Assembly (NCBI RefSeq): GCF_047511655.1
Contig: NC_133398.1
Location: 38,259,638-38,323,637 of the forward strand
Source of the DNA: Castor canadensis
Taxonomy: Eukaryota > Chordata > Mammalia > Rodentia > Castoridae
Length of the DNA stretch: 64,000 nucleotides
Direction: 5' to 3'
Positions 12,476 through 24,989 of this stretch are shown here, piece after piece. The notes under the pieces were generated by a model, which was not told where the DNA came from, did no database searches, and worked only from the letters and a program-made list of their open reading frames with translations. Both the position numbers and the translations under genes were made by a program. How positions within the stretch are numbered: the stretch's first letter is position 1; the number at the start of each line of letters is the position of its first letter.

Positions 12476-13335
12476 AACTGTAATTATTTCCCTGCTACAA
12501 CAGTCCTAAGGAGACATTTTCAAAATCCATGTAGATTCCATGGTCTCTTATCTAACAGATTTATATCATAAAGAAACACAGAGATGGTACTCAACAAATA
12601 TTTACTAATGACACACAGCCCAAACTTTAAACAAACTCATATAGCAAAGTCTAAAATACATAGCATAGATAAATAGGATCTAGCATATTGGACTAAAGAG
12701 CCCAACTCTTACAGAAACTCCACTATTAGAAACTAAGAAATTAGAGGATGTGCTGCATATAAGGAAGAGTTTATGACAATAGCTGTGGCAGAGGAAATTG
12801 GTCCTTTCCTCCTCCACTGCTGCCTGGCTGAGACAAGGCACAATAAACTTCCTGACGCCACAGTTAAGTGAAAGGAACCCAATAGCAATTCTACCTGTAA
12901 GGACAATAACTACTAGAACCATAACATGGTGGAAACATGCAGCAAGGAGTTAGAGACAGAAGATAATAATGCCATGGGAGAAAATGAGCAGTACTGACTA
13001 ATCTATCCTATACCTGGAATCTCTAAAACCATTCCTACTTGCCGCACAGGCTGTAAACTAAAATATATCTTGGGGTTTCCCTGAGTAGAATCAAGCTCTA
13101 ATCAATATGTGTCCTGAGTATCCTATAAATACTAAAGCTACTGAAGTTCACCTTCTAAGAATTTCCCAGCTGCATCCTTTCAGTTAATTGGATGGCTGAT
13201 TAGTGACAATAAATCATAGTCTTTTTAAGAGCAAGTCACAACATAAATCAACTTGGTCCAGTTACCATTGCTAAAAACACCCTTTTGTTTGTTTTTAAAA
13301 TACAAGAAATACTGTGTTCTTTTGTTCTTTTTATT

Positions 13336-13955
13336 TTTCCCCGGTGTTGGGGATTGATCACGAGGCAATGATTGAACTCAGGGCCTTGTTCATACTCAGC
13401 AAGCAATCTACCACTGAGCCGCATCCCCAATCCTAAATTCTTCTTTATGTTAAAGTAAAATCTGATTTCCTATAATTTTAAGCCATTGGTCCACTATCTC
13501 AGTTTTTTGTTTTGTTTTTGATGGGACTAGGGTTTGAACTCCGGGCTTGGTACTTGGCAAAGCAGAAACTCTGTACCTCTTGAGTCACACCTCCAGTCCA
13601 TTTTGCTCTTGCTGTTATTATTATTATTTTTTTTTTGGTGGTTTTGGAGTTTGAACTAAGGGCCTCACATTTGCTGGGCAGGTGCTCTACCACTTGAATC
13701 ACTCCACCAGCCATTTTTTGCATTGGATATTTTCAAGATAGGGTCTCTCAAACTACCTTGAACCTCAGTCCTCCTGATCTCTCCCTCCTGAGTAGCTAGG
13801 ATTACAGATGTGAGCCACCAGCACCCAGCTGCTCTAGTTATTTTGGAGATAGGGTCTCAGGAACTATTTCCCTGGGCTAGCCTTGAACCTTGATCCTCCC
13901 CATCTCAACCTCCCAAGTAGATAGGATTATAGATATGAGCCACCAGGACAGTTCT
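13336..13955 (-). mobile_element. ID SINE and nested dimeric SINEs
   Basis: ID 13336-13435. A dimer (tRNA half 13505-13605, 7SL half 13830-13955) is split by a second dimer (about 13622-13828). Confidence 0.75.
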
Positions 13956-15063
13956 AGTCTTAGTTCTATCCTCTGGAGCAACAAAATGATAAGAGGTTTA
14001 AAAACTATTTTTATCTACTGTTAGGATCCTCTCCCTTTTAAATCTTCTTAACAACTAAACTCACATTTTCAAATGTCATCTATGCCCTTCATTAGTCTAA
14101 TCGATCTCTTCAAAAAATAAAAAATTAATTTCCTCTTAATCTATTTTCTTAATGTGCCTCTTATAAGGAAATACTCCAGCTGAACACAGTTCCAGATCTG
14201 GTCTGACCAATGCTATTATGTCCTTGCTCTGGGTCACCATAAGCATAACACTACAAGACTAGTGGGAGCCAGTATATGATTTGTTGCCAAATTAGTGACA
14301 CTGTTCAGACCACAAGTGCTCTAAGAGTTTAAAAAAAGAGATCACTGTGGACTGAGGAAGTTTAAAAAAAAAATAGACTATAAACTGGGAAAGTTAGGAT
14401 ACATTATAGATAAGCAAAAAATAGGAAAGAGTGAGCTACAAGTGCAGAACAAAGCAGAAGAAGGAATGAACAAAGTTAGTGCTAGCTCATATAAGCCCAA
14501 GCAAGAATACTGGTTCAAAAAACAATGAAGTCAGAATATTGAGAGCCTAAATTTAACCTGGAGGCAATAAGGCACGAATGAAGGTGTTAGACCAAGGAAA
14601 TGATTTCTTGAATAAGATATTTGGAGATCATTAAATCAATACCAGTGCCAATTTCTACATCAAGTTACCTATTGTTTGAACTTTACTATATGGAAAGCAT
14701 TTCTAACTCAACTCTACTCCAGGATGAATTGAATTTGAGTTGTTATACAGTATCATATATAGGCTGCTTTCAAAACATGAATAATATTCCTGTCAAAATA
14801 CACTCCAAGGAATGTCACTTTAGAAATACTTATTTTAATCCATTTCTATAAGTTTTCCCAGGATGAATACTTTGCCATTATTAATGTATCTGCATATAAG
14901 GTAGCTGCTTATTTCAGTAATTAAAATTCTCAGGTTCTCTCTCTCTCTTTTTTTTTTTTTTTTTTTGGTTCCCTATTCAAAAAGACAATGACTTGCTGGC
15001 CTCTATTTTCCTTAGGTTCGAGAGATGAAAAACTTGACTAATGTTACATTAAAAAGGGAAAGA

Positions 15064-15145
15064 GGGGCTGAGGATGTAGCTCAGTGGTAAAGTGCATGCT
15101 TGAGGCCCTGGGCTCAATCCCCAGCACCATATTAAATAAATAAAT
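15064..15145 (+). mobile_element. ID element
   Basis: GGGGCTGAGGATGTAGCTCA through CCCAGCACC, close to the rodent ID consensus, with an AAAT tail. Confidence 0.8.
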
Positions 15146-15945
15146 GGGAAAAAGGTTAGCCTAAGAGCAGAATTTCCAGACAATGAAAGCTCCTGATATT
15201 AAAACAAATGAAAACAGCAGCAGCTCCTTCTCTGAAGGTATTTAAATTCAGTTAAACAGGAATTTCTGATTTAAAAGTGCTCCTGCCTGAAGAGTCTTTC
15301 ATAAGGTCTATCTCTGTAATATGGAGTGGCAGTAGAGAATTAACAAAACTGTCCAAGCAACATTGCAAAACCTATCCTCTCCCAAATCCTGCTACTCAGC
15401 ACCAGGGATCTAAAAGAATAAATAGACTCCCAGCTGCTGAGAGAAAATGTCTTACTGAAACCAAAGCAAAATTCTCATTAATGAAAAAAATCAACCATGA
15501 AAGAAGAAAAACTGTGTGTCTCATAATCCCCGGAAATAACCAGATCCCATTTGGGGTTAATGCAGATTTAACAAAACAGTAGAAGAGAACAAGGCAATGC
15601 AGTTCCATTTGCCAGCTGCTGGAGGAAACACTGGTATTAGAGAGATCACAAACAACGTCTCTAATCTATACCGCCAAAAGAAACATGAACTCCTAACTAT
15701 CCAGTAAAATGTACCAAGAAAAGGCTCTGGTAAAGGCTAGAGTGGATAAGTGCTTTCTCACAATCAAGCCACCTTATCCCACCGTGTTCAACAAAGGCTG
15801 TAACTTGAATGTCCCAAGACCAAATTCAAGCAGTAATCCAAAGCCTGCATTTTGTGTTCAGATAAGCTCTCTAAAATCACTGTCCTTATACTCATTCAAA
15901 ACCCAGCATTGACCTTCTACTAAATCAGGCCCAAAACTCTTGTTT

Positions 15946-16015
15946 TAAAATGCCTGTAATCTCAGCACTCAGGTAGCTGAGGCAGGGGAATCGCGAGTGC
16001 GAGGCCAGCCTAGGC
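15946..16015 (+). mobile_element. B1 fragment
   Basis: GCCTGTAATCTCAGCACTCA to CCAGCCTAGG. The 16.0-16.5 kb remainder is unique and GC rises toward the promoter. Confidence 0.65.
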
Positions 16016-16574
16016 TCCCAAAGGAGAGAAGCCAACACTCCCTTCCAAGAGGAATATGAGAAATAATTTTAGCCTAGACTACAGGCTGAGGTTCAGGGAC
16101 AAGCAAGACAAGCAATCGCAAAGTGCAAACCAAGAAATACAATAAATAAGAAGGGAGGTGACAGCTGTACCACTAACGCGTACAAGGAGTGATGAAAAGA
16201 ACCTGCTACCAGGCGGACTAGTTTTACGGTGCAGGGAGAAGAAAGAAAAAAGGGAGGCTGCGTGCGATTGACAGGCACCAGCCATCCGCGGTCTCCTAAT
16301 TCATTCGCTCTCAAGAGAAGAGAACCCTGACACTGTTTATTGGACCCGGGCCTGCCGGCCGACGCTAACACATGTCTAATGCAAGTCCCTTGTAATAGTG
16401 TAGGGGTTGTGGGGCAAAGAGTGGGGGAAACTCTTCAAAGGTTTGTAAATGACTATTAATGTATTTTGTCTCCCAAGACACGGATAGGAAGTGAAGTTTG
16501 GGCAAGGTGGCAACCGGTCGCTAATCAGAAACGTGGGAACCAGTGGAGACCCCCTCCGCGGTCAGCACACTCAC

Positions 16575-16596
16575 CCCGCACGCAGAGCAGTGACAT
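16575..16596 (-). CDS. UNC13B: UNC13B (Munc13-2) first coding exon, partial gene
   Basis: Munc13-2 primes secretory and synaptic vesicles for fusion; this N-terminus belongs to the ubiquitous form, whose C2A domain binds RIM. On the minus strand the exon reads ATG at 16596-16594 followed by codons for MSLLCVR, then one G, then a consensus GTGAGT donor starting at 16574. The next codon is therefore split after its first base, which fits the known MSLLCVRV start of Munc13-2. The ATG has G at -3. The exon sits in a CpG-rich block with GC and CCAAT boxes upstream. The remaining exons lie beyond the left edge, across a very large first intron. The next gene rightwards is ATOSB in divergent orientation, as in human. 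Only seven codons are seen, so the call leans on the match, the donor, the promoter and synteny together. Confidence 0.85.
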
Positions 16597-17120
16597 GGCC
16601 GAGGAGCGGACGAGCCTCCGCCGCGCGCCGCCGCACCGGGCCGCTCCCTCTTTTCTCTCAGCAGGTGCCACGGCGGCTCCACTTATCCGATGTCCCACAG
16701 GTCTGGCAGCTCCACATGGCCTCTGTCACCGGCAGTGTCCCGCCGCTCCCTCGCATCCGCCCCAGTTCTCACCGCCTGAGCCGACCCAGGATAGCGCTGA
16801 GTAGCTGCAAGCAAGCGGGAGCCTGGGCGCGGCAACAAGGCGCCATAGCTGGAGGCAGCAGCGATAGGGACTCCCTCCCGTCACTCCACTTGGGATCTGT
16901 GCGAGCACTTGGGAGGAGCCAAGCTGTGGATCCCCGCCCCCTTAGCCAATCAACTCACACCCAGTCTTCAGACCCCACCCCTCGCGAACATGTAGGAGGC
17001 GGTGTCCCTGCCGCTTCACTTACGTGCGCGACTGAATACAGCTCCGCCCTTTAGCAGGGCTTAACGCGCAGATGGGCGGGGCTTACCCTCCACCTGTGGG
17101 AGGCGGGAATGAAGCCCTTT
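16597..17120 (-). promoter_or_regulatory. UNC13B: UNC13B CpG-rich promoter and 5' UTR
   Basis: GC-rich with many CpGs, in contrast to AT-rich flanks. Read on the minus strand it has an inverted CCAAT box (plus-strand CCAAT at 16946-16950) and a GC box near 16932-16940. The start of transcription is probably around 16.85-16.90 kb, giving a 5' UTR of roughly 250-300 nt. No TATA box is evident. Open frames across the block in both directions are typical GC-rich chance ORFs. Confidence 0.7.
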
Positions 17121-17275
17121 GCTCCTCCCACGTGGGTGGGGCTTCCACTGAAAACCAGATTCTTTTCATTGAAGAATTTCTGTTGGACTTCCTTAAAGAA
17201 GTTAGCCCTTACAGCTGACAGGGTACTTACCCTTAATGATTTAATAAGGTCGTACCATATGACAAAATAAATTTG

Positions 17276-17672
17276 TTTTGTTTTCTTTCCTTTTAATTTT
17301 GACACAGGGTCTCCCTATGTAGCCCAGCTGCCCTGGAACTCTTGATTCTCAAGCTTCAGGTAGAAGGAGGGCTAGGATTATAAGTGTGACCTACCACACA
17401 CAGTCAAAGTAAGTTTTTAATTAGCAGTGAGGGCAAAAGAATAAAACAAGCTTTAGGCGCTGGTGACTCATGCTGTAATTCTAGCTACCTGGGAGGCTGA
17501 GATCAGGAAGATTGTGGTTCGAGGTCAGCCCGGGGAAGTAGTTCACAAGACACACACACACATATCTCCAAAATGACCAGAGCAAAATGGACTAGAGGCG
17601 TGACTCAAGCGGTAGAGTGCCTGCTTTGCAAGTGTGAAGCCCTGAGTTCAAACCCTAGTCCCATCAAAATAA
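17276..17672. mobile_element. B1-like (-) and dimeric SINE (+)
   Basis: B1-like 17276-17406; dimer 17454-17672 with a CA-rich linker. 17673-18631 is unique sequence with no feature seen. Confidence 0.7.
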
Positions 17673-18631
17673 AAGGGAAGAGGGAAAAAATGATGGAGTA
17701 TAAGGTCTAATATCTGAGACCTAGTTCCATGCTTATCCTTGTATTTCCAATGTCTGGAATAGTGTCTAGTAGTTAGAAATCAGACCATAACTGAATGAAA
17801 GATGGAAGAGAGGGGCATTTTAAGCAGAGAAGTTCTGGCAAAATGATGCATGCACATGTGGAAAACTGAAAAAAGCAGAAAGTAATAAGATACACAATAT
17901 GATATTTAGACCCATCAGTACCACTCCCAAGTTATGACTTAATTGGTTTGAAATAGCTCTTGTATAGCATTGTTTTTAAAGTTCCCCAGGTGATTCTAAA
18001 GTATTGCTAGGGTTGAGCACCACTTAAGTAGATGCTTTGCTTGGCCTCATTAGTCCAGCTCAGATTTCAGTGTTGACAAGCTCTTGGTCCCCTTAGAATT
18101 CTGCTTGTCAGACCCAGGAAGGGTCTTTGCCCTCCAAAAGCAAACTAAGCGACCACACGTTTCCTCTCACTGGAATAAGTGTTATGAGAGAGTGACACTC
18201 CAAATGTTATAGCTAAGAGCCTGGAGAAAGAAAGAAGATGACCTCCCCAGTATTAATCCAAATTTGCAGCAAGACCCTGAGGAAGATTTTGAGCAAGGTA
18301 ACTGAGCCAACCTAGTCAAGAGATGTGCCTGACCCCAAAGACAATAGGCATTCCCTGGGCTGCTGAGGGTTGGAATACGTAGCTATTTAACCCAGCTCTG
18401 TAAACCATAAGAACAATTAACTAAAAAGGAATTGAACTTCTAGATTCTGGGACTAAATTTAGACACAACAGAGCTCTTATGAAACCAAAGATTCTTTTAG
18501 AGGATGCAGAGGCCATCCAGTGAAGGACAGTAAGTCACTTTGCACCTGGAAACAGAATAATGAGAAACAACCTAGTATAATTTTAAAGTGCATGAACCTT
18601 GAAGTCAATCAGATTCATCTAAGTGCATTAC

Positions 18632-18785
18632 CTTTCTTTTTTTCTTTGTTTTGTCTCTTTGATACAGGGTTCACTCTATATAGCTCAGGTTGGGTTTGAA
18701 CTAATTATGTAGCCCAGACTGGCCTTGAACTTAAGAACCTCCTGTCTCTGCCTGACAAGTGTTAGGCCCTTATCACATGGGCCTC
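18632..18785 (-). mobile_element. B1-like SINE
   Basis: Antisense B1 with two GTAGCCCAGACTGGCCTTGA-type blocks, as in B1 with an internal duplication. Confidence 0.65.
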
Positions 18786-18969
18786 TCCAACATGGCAGCT
18801 TGCTTCATCAAAGCATACAAACTAAGAAGGCAATTGTCAGTCTCCTGACAAAATAGACATCATCTTTTGTAACCTAATCACAGACCGTCATTTTTAATGT
18901 GTCCTCTTTATCAGAAGCATGTCACACTCATGTGCAAGAACATTACAAGGATCATCTTAGAAATCTGCC

Positions 18970-19130
18970 TACCACATGTGGATTTAAGTTTTAGCTTTGG
19001 TATCTGTGACAGTGGGCAAATTATTTAATCTGTTTCTCAGGGAGTAATAATAGTATCTACTTCGTAAGATGTTTTTGAGGTTTAAATGAAGAAATGTATT
19101 TAAATAACCTGGTACATATTGAAAACATAA
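18970..19130 (+). repeat. MIR element
   Basis: Carries the conserved MIR core and 3' part: GTGACAGTGGGCAAATTATT, then TAATAATAGTATCTACTTCG and TTTAAATGAAG, ending near CCTGGTACATA. Confidence 0.7.
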
Positions 19131-19375
19131 TGCCTATTTTCTTATTACATATGCTAGGGAGGAATGAGCCTGGGTGGTAAAGATGTGCTAAAAAGAGCAA
19201 GAGTCACTGCCTGAAGGTTATGATGTAGGCTCCAAGTTTCCCAGTCAAGAGATAGTTCAGCGGAAGAAGACAATAAAGTCCTCTGTCTCCAGGCAGTTGA
19301 CCAGAAACAGTTACACTCATCAAGGAGTTAAGTGTATCATCAGAAACAATTCAAACAGTGATAGAAATCCAGTGC

Positions 19376-19755
19376 CTCAGCTAATGCTGTGACCCACACC
19401 TGTAATCCTAGCTACTTGGGAGGCTGAAATCAGGTTTGTGGTTTAAGGCCAGCCTGGGCAAATAGTTCATGAGACTCCCATCGCCAAAATAACATCAGCA
19501 AAATGGACTGGAGGTGTGGCTCAGGCAGTAGAGGGTCTGCTTTTCCAAGTGTGAACACCTGAGTTCAAATCCCAGCCCCTCCAAAAAAGAAAAAAGAAAA
19601 GAAAACCAGAGCCTCAAAACCTGGACTCAGTTGGTATGTGCCCAAGAGTTGAGGTCAGCCTGGACAACAAAACAAGACTCCATCTCAGTGCTGGCACAGT
19701 GGCCTGCCTAGCAAACATGAGGCCCTAAGTTCAAACCCCAGTACCACACTCACAC
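19376..19755 (+). mobile_element. Dimeric SINE and fragments
   Basis: Dimer 19376-19600; B1 and tRNA-half fragments 19612-19755. Confidence 0.7.
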
Positions 19756-20149
19756 AAAAAAAGATGATGAATAGACAGAAATATATACCCCTCTTTCTAC
19801 GTTTAAGTCTAGGGAGGATGAATCTAGTCTTAGATAATTGCTATGATGGATAACTGGAAGTTTTAGATGAACCCTAAAGCTTTCTTTTGCCAAATTTTCC
19901 CAAGATATCACCAAAGAGTAGCATAAAACAGCAAAATAAGTGCTGAATCAGCCTTCCAACTTTACAAAATACAGTGTACCAGATTCAGAGTTGGGCTGAA
20001 CTTCATTTATCATCTTGTACAACCCAAAAATAAGGTATATAGAGAGGCAGTAGTCAGAGCAGGATGGAATGCAAAGCAAGCTGCTGAGTTTTAGTTGCCT
20101 CAGCTACACAGCCATCATCTCAGGCTCACGGAGTCAAAAGATAGCAGAT

Positions 20150-20250
20150 ATGGGCTGAGAGCATGTTCAAGTGGTGGAGCACTTGCCTGGCAAGCTTCAG
20201 GCACTGAGTTAAAACCAGAGTACCACACACACACACACACACACACACAA
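20150..20250 (+). mobile_element. ID-like SINE with (CA)n tail
   Basis: The monomer ends in a pure CA run at about 20223-20249. Confidence 0.75.
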
Positions 20251-20448
20251 AAGACAGCAGATATGAAAACATGAATGGTAAAACCCTTTACAAACAAGAT
20301 AGATTATCTTTGGAATTTAGGCACCATAATAGATGCCAGAGGCACACGAGATACCTGGCCTAGGTGCTACTAGTCCTCTCCCTATAGTCCATTTCTTATC
20401 TTGGTCTAACCACACTGACCTTCTTCATCTTCCTTAAAAGCACCAAAT

Positions 20449-21470
20449 CCATGCAGGGTGCCAATGGCTCATGCCTATAATTCAATCTACTTGGGAGGCT
20501 GAGAGTAGGAGGATCAAAGTTTGAGGCAAGCCCAGACAAATAGTTCACAAGAGCAAAACAGACTGAAGATGTGGCTCAAGTGGTAGAGTGCCTGCTTTGT
20601 GAGTGCAAAGCCCTGAGTTCAAATCCCAGGCTCACCAAAAAAAGCACCAAATCCATTCCTGCCTTAAGATCTCTTCACTTATTATGCGAGTGCTAATAAA
20701 AGATCTTTGACTGTCTGGCTCTTTTTGTTGCTTTTGTTGTTTTTTGAGACAGAGTCTCACTATGTAGCCCAAACTCATCATCCTTTTGCCTCCCCCTTGA
20801 AAGTGCTGGAATTACAGGTATAAGGTACCACACCCAGCTCAACAAACTTTTTCTGTAGAGGATCAGATAGGAAATATTTAGACTTTGTGAACCAAAAGGT
20901 GTTTATATAACAAGAGAGGAAACAGATTTTCACAATTTTTAAACTTATAACGTTCAAGACTAGGTGCCAGTGGTTCACGCTTATAATCCTAGCACTTGGG
21001 AGGCTGAAATCAGGAGGATCAAGGCCAACCTGAGGAAATAGTTATGAGACTCCCTCTCCAAAATAACCAAAGCAAAATGGACTTAGAGGTGTGGCTCAGA
21101 TGGCAGAGCACCTGCTTTACAAGTGCAAAGCCCTCAATTCAAACCCCAGTCCCACAAAAAAAACAAAACAACTTATAACATTCAAAGTGTAATAACTGAA
21201 TTTTTTTGTTTACTAATGAGAAGGCTAAAATTCTTTTTGAGAAGCCAGTACTCAGGAGTAGAGGCAGTACTACTGGGGTTTTGAACTCAGGACCTCATGC
21301 TTGCTAGGCAGGAACTCTACCACTTGAGCCACTCCATCAGCCCTGTGTTGGGTATTTTCAAGATAGGGTCTCCAGAACTATTTGCCCGAGACTGGCTTCC
21401 AATTGTGATTCTCCTGATCTCTACCTCCTGGGAAGCCAGTATGACAGGGTGAACCACTGGCACCCAGCTC
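20449..21470. mobile_element. SINE cluster
   Basis: Dimers (+) 20449-20645 and 20958-21165; B1-like (-) 20720-20845; dimer (-) 21265-21470. 21471-21807 is AT-rich unique sequence. Confidence 0.72.
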
Positions 21471-21807
21471 TATATATCTCATTTAAAAAATGTTTTTTCA
21501 CACAGATAGCTACATACTGCCAGATACTCATGCTCATTATGAATTCTATTAAATGCTTCTCCTGATTTTTACTCAAAAAATTGTAATAAAAATTTACCAT
21601 TGCCAACCCACCAGACCAAGGACTTTCTATAATTACTAACCATACAATTTAAACAAATTACAATTTTCATAAGTCTTGCAAATATGTTGAATCAAGTCTT
21701 TTTTCTGATTTACATATATTTTTGCCACCATCAGTTGTAATACATCCTAGCAAATTCTACTTTGGGTTGTGCTGTATTAGTATTTCCTCAATTTCTTTGA
21801 AAATGTT

Positions 21808-22755
21808 CTAGTGTGGCACTGGTAGATCACACCTGTAATTCTAGCTTCTCAGGAGGCAGAGATCAGGAAGATCAAGGTTCAAAGGCAGCCCAGGCAAATA
21901 GTTCATGAGACACTATCTCAAAAACATCCAACAGAAAAAATGGCTGGTGGAGTGGCTCAAGTGGTAGAGCGTGGGGCTCTGAGTTCAAGCTCCAGTAGTG
22001 AAAAAAAAAAAAAAAAGAAAGAAGACATATTCTTCCAGACGTGGCAGTACATCCTTGCAATACCAACACTCAGGGAGGGAGAGGCAGGAGGATCCTGAGT
22101 TGGAGGCCAGCCTGGGCTATATAGTGAGTTCCAGGCCAGTCTGGACTATATAGTGAGACCCTGTCTCAAAAAAACAAAAAACAAAAAAATTCAGCCAGGT
22201 GCCAGTGCCTCACACCCACAATCCTAGCTACTTGGGAAACTGAGATCAGGAGGATCGTGGTTAGAAGCAAATAGTTTGAGAGACCTCCCATGTCCAAAAT
22301 AACCAGACCAAAACGAATGGAGGTGTGGATCAAGGGGTATAGCACCTACTTTGCAACCAGGAAGCCCTGAGTTCAAACCCCAGTACTGCTAAAAATATTA
22401 AATGAAAAAAATCTCATCTGTAATTTTTTTTTTTTGGCGGTACTAGGGTTTGAACTCAGGGCCTCACACTTGCTAGGCAGGTAATCGAACACTTGAGTCA
22501 TGCCTCCAGCTCATTTATGCTTTAGTTATTCTTCTGATAGGATCTGACATTTTTACTCAGGGTCAGCCCTGGGACCAAGATTCCCCTATTTACACCTCCT
22601 ACATACCTGGGATTACAGACACGTTCCATCATGCCCAGTTTATTTGTTGAGATGAGGTTTCACTAACATGTTTGACCAGGCTGGCCTAGAACTGAGATCC
22701 TCCTCAGCCTCCTGAATAGCTGGGATTACAGGTGTAAACCATGGCGCCCAGCCAT
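21808..22755. mobile_element. SINE cluster
   Basis: Dimer (+) 21808-22020 with an internally deleted tRNA half; B1 (+) 22028-22190 with the internal duplication; dimer (+) 22192-22395; ID-like plus B1-like (-) 22424-22755. Confidence 0.72.
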
Positions 22756-22854
22756 CACCTGTAATCATTTTATGTAGGCTATTCATAGAGGGTAATTCTT
22801 CAGTCACTTCAAATTCAGCATTAATTTGTTGAATTAAAAAAAAACCAAGAATGG

Positions 22855-22974
22855 GTGCTTGCTTTGTCAGCATATACACTAAAATTTGTATGATACAGAG
22901 AAGATTCAATGGCCCCCGTGCAAGGATGACATGCAAATTTGTGAAACAGTTCCATTTGGAAAAAAAAAAAAAAA
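22855..22974 (+). pseudogene. U6 snRNA retrocopy 3 with poly(A) tail
   Basis: A near full-length U6-like sequence that keeps ATACAGAGAAGATT and AAGGATGACATGCAAATT, followed by 15 A from 22960. Substitutions in the 5' stem and no upstream promoter show it is not a functional gene. A second A-tailed segment follows directly (22975-23109). Confidence 0.85.
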
Positions 22975-23109
22975 ATGCCCATAGAGGCGCTGCTGTGTCA
23001 TATTTGTGTCAGTAGGTGGCAGAGAGGAGCGATGCTATGTCTATGCTTAGTGTTTTCACCCATTAACAGTTGCATGATTAGCGGCATGACATTCAAAAAA
23101 AAAAAAAAA
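22975..23109 (+). repeat. A-flanked segment of unknown origin
   Basis: About 120 bp of sequence that I do not recognise, starting straight after the poly(A) of a U6 retrocopy and ending in its own 15-base poly(A) run. It may be a second retroposed RNA, or the second half of a U6 chimera made by template switching. It contains the CTCF-like motif at 23009-23022. Confidence 0.35.
23009..23022 (+). promoter_or_regulatory. CTCF-like motif, plus orientation
   Basis: TCAGTAGGTGGCAG matches the core CCASYAGRKGGCRS at 13 of 14 positions. It lies between the UNC13B and ATOSB promoters. Confidence 0.45.
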
Positions 23110-23267
23110 GGTCAAAGAAAATTAAGCTCCTCCCAAGCCTACAATTCACAGAATGCTCTAGAATGACACTGGATTTCCTACTTAATATGAAGTAAAGCTC
23201 TATATGAAATAGTATTTGATCTCAAAAGAAAGGATGACCCCCCAATTTACATCTCAGTTACAGTAAA

Positions 23268-23395
23268 ACAGCTTGAGGTGGTGGTATACACCTGTAATCT
23301 CAGCACTTGGGAGGCTGAGGGAGGAAGATTCTGAGTTCAAAATCAACCTGGGCTACATAGAGAGACACTGTCTCAACAAAACAAAACAATAAGAA
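23268..23395 (+). mobile_element. B1 SINE
   Basis: GCTTGAGGTGGTGGTATACA to GAGACACTGTCTCA, then an A-rich tail. 23400-23817 is unique. Confidence 0.75.
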
Positions 23396-23817
23396 AAACA
23401 ATGAAAATAGAGAAAGTCTGTTTCATTGCTGAGATTCTATCTACAAAAACAGGAAGGCTGTTTGGGTGGGCCTGTATTAGGGACAAAAGTTACATAATCA
23501 CTTCTGTAAAGGAACAATCTGCAAATAAACTATACAAAACACCTGTCTTTTGAGATGGAAGCCAAAATTTCCCAAGTAGCAATATGGACAAAAACAAAGG
23601 CAGTGGCTGCCAGGAGAAGCTGAAGGCTAATTTACATCGCAGAATGCTGATAAGGACAGAGGGTATAATAGAAAAAAATCCTACAAGAAAGCCCAAATTC
23701 TTTATAAACCTGAGTAAATGGGCAAACTCAACTATCTAGAGGCAGTTACACCCAACTGGCAGGAACAACAGAGCTGTTGATTCTGATTCAAAGCACAGAG
23801 AGATTATCAGGCATTCA

Positions 23818-24670
23818 GGGCACCAGTGGCTCACACCTGTAATCCTAGCTGTTTGGGAGGCAGAGATCAGGAGGATCTCATTAGAAGCCAGCCTGGGCAC
23901 ATAGTTTGTGAGACCCTATCTCCAAAATAACCAGAGCAAAATGGGTTAGAGGTGTGGCTCAGGTGGTAGAGGTGGCTCAGGCCAACTGTGAGGCCCTAAA
24001 TTCAAACTTCAATACTGCCAAAAAAAGATTTGCCAAAGATGTGGAATAACTAAATATATATTGCTGTTGGACCTGCTACAATTTCTTTGGAAAACATGCT
24101 GCCAATATGTATTGCAACTGAATTTACACATGCCCTGTGACTCAGCAATTCTGCCCCTAGACATATGTGCAGTGGACACAGGTATATATAACAATGCATA
24201 AGGAAAATAAATATCAACCTGCCTAGTGGTTAATTTTTGTGTGTGTGTGGTACTGGGGTTTGAACTCAAGGCTAGGCAGGTGCTCTACCACTTAAGCCAC
24301 TCCATCAGCCTTTTTTTTTGTGTTGGGTATTTTCAAGGTAGGTTCTCTTGAACTATTTGTCCAGGCTGCCTTTAAACGGTGATCCTACTGATCTCTGCCT
24401 CCTGAGTAGCTAGGATTACAGGCGTGAGCCACTGGCACCTGGCTCATAGTGGTTACTTGTGGGGTCAGAGGTAAAGAAGGAACAGGAGAAGAGAATGAGA
24501 TTAAGGAGGAGTATATATGGGCTTTTACCTGAAATGTAATTTCTTTAAAAGGGAATCAGGATATGGAGGCCCACACCTGGAATTCCAGCACTCTGAAGGC
24601 TGAGGCAAGAGGATGGAGAGTTTGCGGCCAGCCTGGGCTGCAAGGTGAGACCCTGTCTCAAAACAAAAAC
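23818..24670. mobile_element. SINE cluster
   Basis: Dimer (+) 23818-24030; dimer (-) 24237-24445; B1 (+) 24550-24670. 24671-24989 is unique. Confidence 0.72.
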
Positions 24671-24989
24671 TATCAAGGTCATCAAAACCAAGGAAGATTG
24701 AGGAACTGCACAGCCAAGAGAAGCCTAAGGAAACATGATGACTATATGTGGTGTACTAACCTGGATCCTGACCCAGAAAAAAGACATAAGGTAAAAACTA
24801 AAGACATCTGTATAAAATGTGAACTTTCATCAAGCATAATGTATCAATATTAGTTCATTAATTAAGCAAATGAACCATATAATGCAAAATGTTAATAATA
24901 GGGGAAACTAGGTGGGGGTCTAAATGGAAACTATATTATCTTCATAAATTTTCTGTAAATCTAAAAAAATTTATTCTAAAATTAAATTA

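Larger units (their letters stand above)
1..16574 (-). other. UNC13B: UNC13B intron 1 (part)
   Basis: Everything left of the 16574 donor should be intron 1 of UNC13B, a gene whose first intron is very large in other mammals. I found no further exon here: no open stretch on the minus strand resembles the rest of the C2A domain. Content is SINEs, L1 fragments and two U6 retrocopies (listed separately). Stretches 1-483, 936-1507, 2361-3266, 4101-4536, 7516-8456, 12476-13335, 13956-15063 and 15146-15945 show AT-rich, apparently unique sequence with no recognised feature. Confidence 0.7.

Noticed and set aside
16491-17054. 187-aa open frame on the plus strand in the UNC13B CpG island
   Set aside because: GC-rich sequence with few stops; no domain, no splice structure, and it overlaps the UNC13B start.
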